A DNA stretch of 44,505 nucleotides from Phycisphaerae bacterium SM23_30 (GTDB lineage Bacteria; Planctomycetota; Phycisphaerae; Sedimentisphaerales; SM23-30): the NCBI GenBank assembly GCA_001303695.1, contig LJUC01000030.1:1-44505 (forward strand), written 5' to 3'. Numbering within the stretch: the first letter of the stretch is position 1; the number at the start of each line of letters is the position of its first letter. Below the pieces are notes generated by a model. The model did no database searches. It saw only the letters and a program-made list of their open reading frames with translations, and had not been told where the DNA came from. The position numbers and the translations under genes are program-made. Shown here one piece after another: positions 38,169-44,505 of this stretch.

Positions 38169-39515
38169 ATGACGGGAGAGAGCTCCAAATTACGACGGGT
38201 GATCGGCCTGCCGCAGGCGACGGCGATGGTAGCCGGGACCATCATCGGAGCATCGATTTTTATTCAGCCATCGGAAATAACCGGCCAGGTCCCCTCGATC
38301 GCCGGCGTGTTTGGGGTCTGGCTGGTCAGCGGCATATTGACCTTTTTCGGGGCTTTGGTTTGCGCCGAACTGGCGTCGATTTTTACCCAAACCGGCGGGG
38401 TATATGTCTATTTAAAAGAGTCTTTTCATCCCGCGCTGGGATTTTTGTGGGGCTGGGCCATGCTGGTAAGCATGCATTCGGGGATCATCGCCGCCATTGC
38501 TAATGTATTCGCCCGCTATACCAACTTCTTTTTCCATCAGGGTGATAATTTTGTCAGAGTAGTGGCCATAGCAATAATTTTACTGCTCTCGGCAATTAAT
38601 TACTTAGGCGTTAAACAAGGCAGCACCCTGCAAACACTTTTCACTATGGGGAAAATCCTGGCTATTTTGTTTATTATCATTATAGGCTTTACGCTGGGCT
38701 CAAGGATTCCGGAGCATTTTATTACCGAAAACCTAGAGGACAACACCGTCTCAACCAGCAGTTTTCTGCAGGCGCTGGTGGCGGGTTTATTTGCCTTTGG
38801 CGGCTGGCACATGGTCACCTATAACTCCGAGGAGACCGTCAACCCGCGCCAAACCATTCCTCGCGCTTTAATGGCAGGTACTTTAATTGTGACCGTGTGT
38901 TACATCGCCTTGAATGCAGTGTACATGTATGTTTTGCCTCTGGATAAAGTAGCATCCTCCCAGCAAATTGCCGCCGACGCCGCTGATGCCGTATTGGGTC
39001 GCGGCGGCGGGGCGTTCATGTCCGGCTTGGTAATGTTTTCCACCGCCGGGGCCTTAACCGGGATTATCCTTTGCGGCCCCAGGGTTTATTACGCCATGGC
39101 GCAAGATGGTTTGTTGTTTAAGTGGGTAGGCGAAATACATCCCCGATATAAAACTCCGCACCGGGCTATCATGATTCAGGCCCTCTGGTCCTCGATCCTA
39201 GTGGCCACGGGGACCTACAAACAACTTTTCACCCGGGTAGTCTATAGCGAATGGATATTCTTTGGCTTGATGGCCGTCGGCTTGTTTGTATTTCGACGGC
39301 GTCCGGAACTAAAGAGGGATTATAAAATATGGGGCTATCCGGTAATCCCGGCGATTTTTATCATTTCATCGTTCGCTATTGTCATTAACCAGGTTATTTC
39401 CGAACCTAATGAGAGCATTTTCGGGCTTTCCATAGTGCTGGTTGGTTTACCGATCTATTTTTTGTGGGTCTATAGGGCCAGAAATAAAGAAAAACAGAAG
39501 GAGTTTAAGGCATGA
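38169..39515 (+). CDS. APC-family amino acid permease
   Basis: The 448-residue integral membrane protein starts with a short cytoplasmic arm followed by the APC signature GLPQATAMVAGTIIGASIFI in helix 1. About twelve hydrophobic segments follow, with GGVYVYLKESFHPALGFLWG in helix 3 and FAFGGWHMVTYNSEET in helix 6, typical of the LAT/amino-acid-polyamine branch. It likely imports an amino acid or similar compound by exchange or cation coupling; the substrate is unknown. The ribosome-binding site is weak. Its stop overlaps the next gene's start by four bases, so the two are co-translated. Confidence 0.9.
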   Translation: MTGESSKLRRVIGLPQATAMVAGTIIGASIFIQPSEITGQVPSIAGVFGVWLVSGILTFFGALVCAELASIFTQTGGVYVYLKESFHPALGFLWGWAMLVSMHSGIIAAIANVFARYTNFFFHQGDNFVRVVAIAIILLLSAINYLGVKQGSTLQTLFTMGKILAILFIIIIGFTLGSRIPEHFITENLEDNTVSTSSFLQALVAGLFAFGGWHMVTYNSEETVNPRQTIPRALMAGTLIVTVCYIALNAVYMYVLPLDKVASSQQIAADAADAVLGRGGGAFMSGLVMFSTAGALTGIILCGPRVYYAMAQDGLLFKWVGEIHPRYKTPHRAIMIQALWSSILVATGTYKQLFTRVVYSEWIFFGLMAVGLFVFRRRPELKRDYKIWGYPVIPAIFIISSFAIVINQVISEPNESIFGLSIVLVGLPIYFLWVYRARNKEKQKEFKA

Positions 39516-40492
39516 CCATTATTGATTTTCATAATCATTTTTATCCCGCGGAATATTTAAAAGCCTTAGAGACCGGGCCTAGTAATATAAAAATAACCCA
39601 TGATGATGACGGCAATCCGCTTTTGCATTATCCCGGCGATTACAACATTCTGGTGCCCAGTCACCGGGATATTGAGCATCGAGCCAGTGTTCTGGAAAAG
39701 GTAGGCGTGGATAAGCAGATTCTCACCTTCACCACGCCGGGCACCCATATTGAGACGCTGGAACGTTCGGTGGAGCTGGCGAAAATTGTCAATGACGGTT
39801 TTGCTGAGATTATGACGGAGCACAGCGATCGCTTTACGGCATTGGCGACACTGCCCATGAATGATATCGAAGCTTCGGTTGCCGAATTGGAGCGGGCTTT
39901 TAATGAGCTGGGTTTTAAGGGCGTTACGGTTTACAGCAACATCAATGGCGTGGCCTTGAGCGATGAAAGGTTTTGGCCTATATATGAAAAGGCTAATGAA
40001 CTGGGGGCCGTATTCGATATTCATCCTCACTTTCCCGTCGGTGTGGAGGCCATGACGGAATACTGGCTCATGCCCTTGGTGGGATTTACTTTTGATACCA
40101 CCCTAGCGGCGGCCAAGCTGGTTTTCAGCGGGGTAGCGGAAAAATTTCCCAATATCCGATGGGTGCTAAGCCATCTGGGCGGCGCCATTCCTTATCTGGC
40201 GGAAAGACTCGATCGGGGATACTACGCCTTCAAGGAATGTCGAGCATACATCGGCAAACCCCCCAGTGAATATCTCAAACAGTTTTACTTCGACAGTGTA
40301 AACTTCGATTTAAATTGCCTGAATTTGGCTATCAAATTCGCCGGGGCCGATCATATCGTGGCCGGCAGCGATTATCCCCATCAGATCGGCAGCCTGGAGA
40401 AAATGGTTGACAGTATTGCAAAATTGGATATTTCTGAAAAGGACAAAGCCGCCATATATGGAGAAAACGCCCGCAAGTTGCTGGAATTATAA
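39512..40492 (+). CDS. cytoplasmic amidohydrolase, ACMSD-like (amidohydrolase family 2)
   Basis: The 326-residue protein has no signal peptide. Metal ligands expected for the ACMSD-like barrel are present: DFHNHF (His7, His9), DIHPHFP (residues 171-173), SHLGGAIPY and GSDYPH (Asp287). Family members decarboxylate or hydrolyse small aromatic or carboxylic acids with zinc. GGAG lies eight bases before the ATG, inside the permease 3' end, and the ATGA overlap suggests the enzyme acts on something the permease imports. That link is inference. Confidence 0.88.
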   Translation: MTIIDFHNHFYPAEYLKALETGPSNIKITHDDDGNPLLHYPGDYNILVPSHRDIEHRASVLEKVGVDKQILTFTTPGTHIETLERSVELAKIVNDGFAEIMTEHSDRFTALATLPMNDIEASVAELERAFNELGFKGVTVYSNINGVALSDERFWPIYEKANELGAVFDIHPHFPVGVEAMTEYWLMPLVGFTFDTTLAAAKLVFSGVAEKFPNIRWVLSHLGGAIPYLAERLDRGYYAFKECRAYIGKPPSEYLKQFYFDSVNFDLNCLNLAIKFAGADHIVAGSDYPHQIGSLEKMVDSIAKLDISEKDKAAIYGENARKLLEL

Positions 40493-40561
40493 TTTTAAGC
40501 TGGGAGCTTCAAATAAATAAGCTGTTGTTTATAAGTTTTTAGATGATAAATCCAAATCGTT

Positions 40562-40581
40562 ATTCCCGCGCCGGCGCGAAT
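40562..40581. repeat. GC palindrome of the REP-like group
   Basis: CGCGCCGGCGCG is a perfect 12-base palindrome flanked by ATTCC and AAT. It resembles ATTCCCG...CGGGAAT at 1,295 and could be a diverged member of the same dispersed family. It lies in the 147-bp spacer before the second peptidase gene. Confidence 0.45.
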
Positions 40582-40639
40582 CCGGTTTGTTGGCAAAAAT
40601 TGTGTTGGTGTAATAACTTTTTTAAGCAAAGGTAGAATC

Positions 40640-43417
40640 ATGAAAACAAAAAGAAAAATGATGTGGTTGATGGCCGTTCTTGCGGTCATGGTTGTTTGTG
40701 GTAACTTACCGGCTCAAGAAAATAGCGAAAAGAAGCCTTTAAGCATCGAAGATTATATGCTTTGGCGCAATATAGGTTCGACCGCCATCTCCGACGACGG
40801 CAACTGGTTTACCTATGCCTACAGCCGGCGCAACGAGGACGCTTCGTTATACATCAAGCATCTGACCAGTGACAAAATTATTGAAGTGGAGCGGGGTTCG
40901 TCGCCGCGCTTTTCCGATGACTGCCGCTGGGTGGCCTATAACATCAATCCTCCGGCAAGTCAAGGGAGCCAGCAGCGCGGGCAACAACCGAGCCCTCCGC
41001 CTCAGCAACCGGGCCGGCGGGGCCAGCCAAACCAAGCCGGATCACGCAAAGTGGAATTGCTGGATCTGTCCACCAATGAAAAATATTCGGTGGAAAATGT
41101 ATCTTCGTTTAGTTTCACCAAGGGATCAAAATATTTTATTGTCCGCAAAAGAGCATCAGGTTCAGGGGGCAGAGGTTCCGATCTATTGCTGCGGAATCTG
41201 GAAACAGGTATGAACGAATTGATTGGTAACGTATCGGAATTTAGCGTAAATAAAACGGGCGTCCTGCTGGCTTTTATTATTGACGTGGAAGATAAGGCCG
41301 GCAATGGTCTATACCTGATTGATCTGGCTACCCACACCCGTCGGCCTTTGGATACCGATAAGGCGGTCTATGAGCGGATGACCTGGGACGAAGAAGGGAC
41401 GGCTTTGGCGGTGTTGAAGGGTGATAAGAAGGTAAGTTATGTTCAGAAAGAAAATATTTTGCTGGTCTTTATGGATCTGGATAAGGCTCAACCCGACAAG
41501 ACCGTATATGATCCGGCGACAGCGTTTGATTTTCCCAAGGATATGGTGATCAGTGAAAATGCGGGCCTTTCCTTCAATCCCGATTTAACGAAGGTATTTT
41601 TGGGCATCAAGGAACAGGAAAAAGAGCCGGAAAAACCCAAAGACGCCGAGCCGGTGGCCGACGTGGATATTTTCCACTGGAAAGACGATCAGCTGCAAAC
41701 CGTGCAAAAGGTGCAGGCCAGCCGGGATCGTAACTTTACTTATCAAGCGGTGTTTCATCTGGATACCAAGCGTTTTGTGCGGCTGACTGATGAAAAAATG
41801 CGCCAGATCAGCCTTACTCGCAACGGTAAATGGGGTGTCGGTCAAGACAACCAGGCTTACATCTCCGACTGGAAGCCGCGGGTGGCTGATTACTATCGTG
41901 TTAACACCGGCACCGGCGAACGCACCTTAATGTTCAAAGCTCATGAACGAACTATGGGGCTATCGCCGGACAGCAAGCACTTTCTCTACTGGAAAGACCA
42001 TCACGTCTGGGACTATCGCCTGGAAACCGGCGCAACAATCAACCTGACCAAAAACGCCTCCGTCAGTTACATTAACACCGAGGATGACCATACCGGCTCC
42101 AAACGCCCCTACGGCGTGACCGGCTGGACCAAAGACGGCCAGGCAGTGATCTTGACCCATCGGTATGACCTGTATCTGCAGCCTCTGGACGGCGGTGAAG
42201 CCACTAATCTTACCGGCGGTTATGGGGATGACAATGACATTAGCCTGCGCTATGTCAGAGTGGATACGGAGGAGCGATTTATTGATTTATCCCAACCGAT
42301 ATTGTTATCGGCTTTTGGGCAATGGACGAAAAAAGCGGGCTACTATGAATTAAACAACGGCAAGCTGGAACAGTTAATATATGAAGATAAGAAATTCGGT
42401 CGGCTGACCAAGGTCAAAAACGCCGACAAGTTTATTTACACCATCTCCACTTTCCATGATTTTCCCGATTATTATATCAGCGATACTAAATTTACCTATC
42501 CCAAACGCCTCACCGACGCCAATCCGCAACAATCGGAATATAAATGGGGTTATCGTATCCTTTTTGATTACACCAATAACGATGGTGTCCGTCTGCAGGG
42601 TACTTTGGCTATCCCTGATGACTATGAAGATGGTCAGAAGCTGCCTATGCTGGTGAATTTCTACGAAAAATATTCTCAGAACCTGCATAATTATTATTCA
42701 CCGGGGTACGCCTCCAGCCCGCAGTTTGCCGGCTTTGTCAGTCAGGGTTACCTGGTGATGCAGCCGGACGTTCATTTTCGCACCCGCACCTCACACAGCG
42801 ACATGCTGGAATGCGTGGAAGCGGCGGTCAAGAAGGTAATCGAGATGGGATATGCCGATCCAGAACGCATCGGCCTGCACGGTCACAGTTACAGCGGCGG
42901 CGGTTCGGCTTACATTTCCACGCGCTCGAAAATGTTCGCCGCCATTGCCGCCGGAGCTGCCCCGATTAACTTGACCAGCGAATTCAACCAGCTTTTCAAC
43001 AGCAGCGGCCAAAACAACCACAGCTACGATATTTACGGCCAGGGCCGTTACGGCACCAATCCCTATGATGATCCTGAGTTGTATCGAGAGCAATCGGCCA
43101 TTACCCACGTCCGCACCATGAACACCCCGCTTTTATACCTGCATGGCGTGGATGACCCCACGGTGGAATATCTCCAGGGCATGGAGTTTTATAACGGCCT
43201 CCGCTTTAATGAAAAACCGGTGATATTTCTTTCCTACCCGGGCGAAGGGCACGGCCTGCGCAGATTAGAGAATCAGAAGGATTTCACGATTCGCCTGCAT
43301 CAGTTTTTCGACCATCACCTCAAAGGAAAACCCGCTCCCGAATGGATGACCAAAGGCGTACCCTATCTGAAAAAGGAAAAAATGCGGGCCGCGGGCGAAA
43401 TTATCTATAAAGATTGA
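40640..43417 (+). CDS. secreted S9-family peptidase, paralogue of the 35,210 gene
   Basis: The 925-residue protein has a signal peptide probably cut after NLPA. It aligns almost end to end with the first peptidase, with long identical stretches (for example KHLTSDK and LLSAFGQWTKKAGYYEL) and a similar Gly/Pro/Gln linker. The triad is Ser750 in GHSYSGGG, Asp839 in HGVDDPTV and His871 in GEGHGL. Its C terminus is about nine residues longer (MRAAGEIIYKD). The second copy probably arose by duplication and may have shifted specificity. A strong terminator follows 45 bp after the stop. Confidence 0.9.
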   Translation: MKTKRKMMWLMAVLAVMVVCGNLPAQENSEKKPLSIEDYMLWRNIGSTAISDDGNWFTYAYSRRNEDASLYIKHLTSDKIIEVERGSSPRFSDDCRWVAYNINPPASQGSQQRGQQPSPPPQQPGRRGQPNQAGSRKVELLDLSTNEKYSVENVSSFSFTKGSKYFIVRKRASGSGGRGSDLLLRNLETGMNELIGNVSEFSVNKTGVLLAFIIDVEDKAGNGLYLIDLATHTRRPLDTDKAVYERMTWDEEGTALAVLKGDKKVSYVQKENILLVFMDLDKAQPDKTVYDPATAFDFPKDMVISENAGLSFNPDLTKVFLGIKEQEKEPEKPKDAEPVADVDIFHWKDDQLQTVQKVQASRDRNFTYQAVFHLDTKRFVRLTDEKMRQISLTRNGKWGVGQDNQAYISDWKPRVADYYRVNTGTGERTLMFKAHERTMGLSPDSKHFLYWKDHHVWDYRLETGATINLTKNASVSYINTEDDHTGSKRPYGVTGWTKDGQAVILTHRYDLYLQPLDGGEATNLTGGYGDDNDISLRYVRVDTEERFIDLSQPILLSAFGQWTKKAGYYELNNGKLEQLIYEDKKFGRLTKVKNADKFIYTISTFHDFPDYYISDTKFTYPKRLTDANPQQSEYKWGYRILFDYTNNDGVRLQGTLAIPDDYEDGQKLPMLVNFYEKYSQNLHNYYSPGYASSPQFAGFVSQGYLVMQPDVHFRTRTSHSDMLECVEAAVKKVIEMGYADPERIGLHGHSYSGGGSAYISTRSKMFAAIAAGAAPINLTSEFNQLFNSSGQNNHSYDIYGQGRYGTNPYDDPELYREQSAITHVRTMNTPLLYLHGVDDPTVEYLQGMEFYNGLRFNEKPVIFLSYPGEGHGLRRLENQKDFTIRLHQFFDHHLKGKPAPEWMTKGVPYLKKEKMRAAGEIIYKD

Positions 43418-43462
43418 TCTAACTGTACTGTCTTATTAAAACAGAACGGGTGGCACCGGTGC

Positions 43463-43492
43463 CATGCCCACGCTTGCGTGGGCATGTTTTTA
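43463..43492 (+). terminator. Intrinsic terminator closing the hydrolase cluster
   Basis: CATGCCCACGC-TT-GCGTGGGCATG is a perfect 11-bp stem followed by TTTTTAT. It is preceded by the small palindrome GGCACCGGTGCC. The hairpin ends transcription after the second peptidase gene. Confidence 0.9.
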
Positions 43493-43563
43493 TATTGCAG
43501 TAATACAAAGTGCCCAAGTTAACGTATGGAGCAAAGCCCTACCCTATTGACTCTTAATAAAAA

Positions 43564-44505
43564 TCATTGATAGGGGATTGGTTTACAAAGGGCGCGTAAT
43601 TTCTCCGGCGGGGTGTCGCCGGGGATCTCGCAGCCGGCGTTGACAAAATAGGGATTGCCGACGGTTTTATAGATTTCCTCGAAACCCTGCCGGATTTTAT
43701 CGGGAGTGGAATTCCTAACGGCATGAACGGGGTCGAGGTTGCCGGTAAGGACTACCTTATCGCCCAGGATTGCTCGCGCCTTTTCCATATCGACCATCCA
43801 GTCGCAATCTATAATATCGATCCCCAAAGCAGCTATCAGAGGTAAATGCCGATTGATATCGCCGCAGATATGCAGCCGCACTAAACCATCCCTTTCATGG
43901 ATTGCCTCCACCAAACGTATTTCGTGGACCAGCACCAACTGCTCATACATTCTGGGAGAAATCTGGCTGACAATGGCATCGCCCACTCCGATGGTATCTG
44001 CCCCTTCTTCAATTTGCGCCCGGGCAAATGCAATCGCCATATCCACACACAGGGTCATCAGTTCATTACAAAATGTTATATTATCCGTCAGGTCCATCAT
44101 AAAATTGGTCACGCCGCGGAGATTGGCGGCTTCGGCAGCGGGGCCTTCCACCCAACCGGTGATGGAATATTGTCGCCCGCCGAATTCTTTATATGCTCGT
44201 ATTGCTTTAACTGCATTACTCATCCGTTCGGAGTTGACCGGGTTCGGACTTTGCAGTAAGTTCAAATCGGTCCTCTCCTGCAGCGGATGATGTAATACAC
44301 GGGGAATTGTATCTTTCTGATATTCAATTTCGCCGCCGAAGTCGGTCATCTCCCGCCAGGGATCGGACATGATATCCAACTGATCTATGCCGAAATCCTC
44401 TACCAGACGCCGGTTCGCCTCTACCAGCACCTTATAATCCCGGGCGAAATCGGCAAAACTCGCGTTGATATATCGGGCGGCAAAGTGCATCAAAATCGGT
44501 ATCCG
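43564..44505 (-). CDS. uroporphyrinogen decarboxylase-like protein (partial at window edge)
   Basis: The frame stays open to the last base (RIPILMHFAARYINASF), so the start lies outside the window and the track's Met is probably internal. The URO-D/methyltransferase barrel is clear: DQLDIMSDP, SITGWVEGPAAEA, GADTIGVGDAIVSQ, RLHICGDINRHL, DIIDCDW and NAGCEIPGDTPPEKLRAL. The HxC and later Cys resemble the zinc ligands of corrinoid-dependent methyltransferases such as MtbA, more than true HemE. Function as a methyl-transfer enzyme is therefore possible but not proven. It is convergent with the peptidase gene. Confidence 0.85.
   Translation of the reverse strand, partial: RIPILMHFAARYINASFADFARDYKVLVEANRRLVEDFGIDQLDIMSDPWREMTDFGGEIEYQKDTIPRVLHHPLQERTDLNLLQSPNPVNSERMSNAVKAIRAYKEFGGRQYSITGWVEGPAAEAANLRGVTNFMMDLTDNITFCNELMTLCVDMAIAFARAQIEEGADTIGVGDAIVSQISPRMYEQLVLVHEIRLVEAIHERDGLVRLHICGDINRHLPLIAALGIDIIDCDWMVDMEKARAILGDKVVLTGNLDPVHAVRNSTPDKIRQGFEEIYKTVGNPYFVNAGCEIPGDTPPEKLRALCKPIPYQ

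Overview
The window is a bacterial chromosome segment with two parts. Positions 1 to about 30,900 are almost entirely minus-strand translation, transcription and secretion genes. Positions about 31,300 to 43,500 are a plus-strand accessory cluster of secreted hydrolases and a transporter. A minus-strand uroporphyrinogen-decarboxylase-like gene runs off the right edge.

Read in the direction of transcription (right to left), the housekeeping block is tRNA-Thr(GGT), tuf, rpmG, tRNA-Trp(CCA), secE, nusG, rplK, rplA, rplJ, rplL, rpoB, rpoC, rpsL, rpsG, fusA, rpsJ, rplC, rplD, rplW, rplB, rpsS, rplV, rpsC, rplP, rpmC, rpsQ, rplN, rplX, rplE, rpsN, rpsH, rplF, rplR, rpsE, rplO, secY, adk, map, infA, rpmJ, rpsM, rpsK. 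The tuf/rpoBC, str, S10, spc and alpha operons are therefore joined in one run of about 31 kb. Intrinsic terminators are visible after rpsG and after rpsJ. rpmD (L30) is absent between rpsE and rplO. The EF-Tu switch I sequence, the L7/L12 N-terminal sequence, the long SecE and the missing L30 together suggest a Planctomycetota bacterium, possibly Phycisphaerae-like. That placement is inference from remembered family features, with moderate confidence.

Several core genes are abnormal. secY is split by a frameshift with about eight residues missing. adk carries a P-loop substitution, a large internal in-frame deletion, a frameshift and a stop. rplL has lost its start codon, apparently by loss of one base. 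rplV encodes L22 with an XRE-like helix-turn-helix domain fused to its N terminus. S12 has Arg at the classical streptomycin-resistance position Lys88, and L2 has substitutions next to its catalytic-centre histidine.

The accessory cluster follows an AT-rich spacer. It encodes two lipoprotein amidohydrolases of the YtcJ type, two very similar secreted S9 (prolyl-oligopeptidase-like) peptidases, an APC-family amino acid permease and a cytoplasmic ACMSD-like amidohydrolase whose start overlaps the permease stop. A plausible reading is outer-surface or periplasmic breakdown of peptides or amides, uptake of a small product, and intracellular processing. A strong terminator closes the cluster. I see no CRISPR array, transposase, integrase or phage gene.
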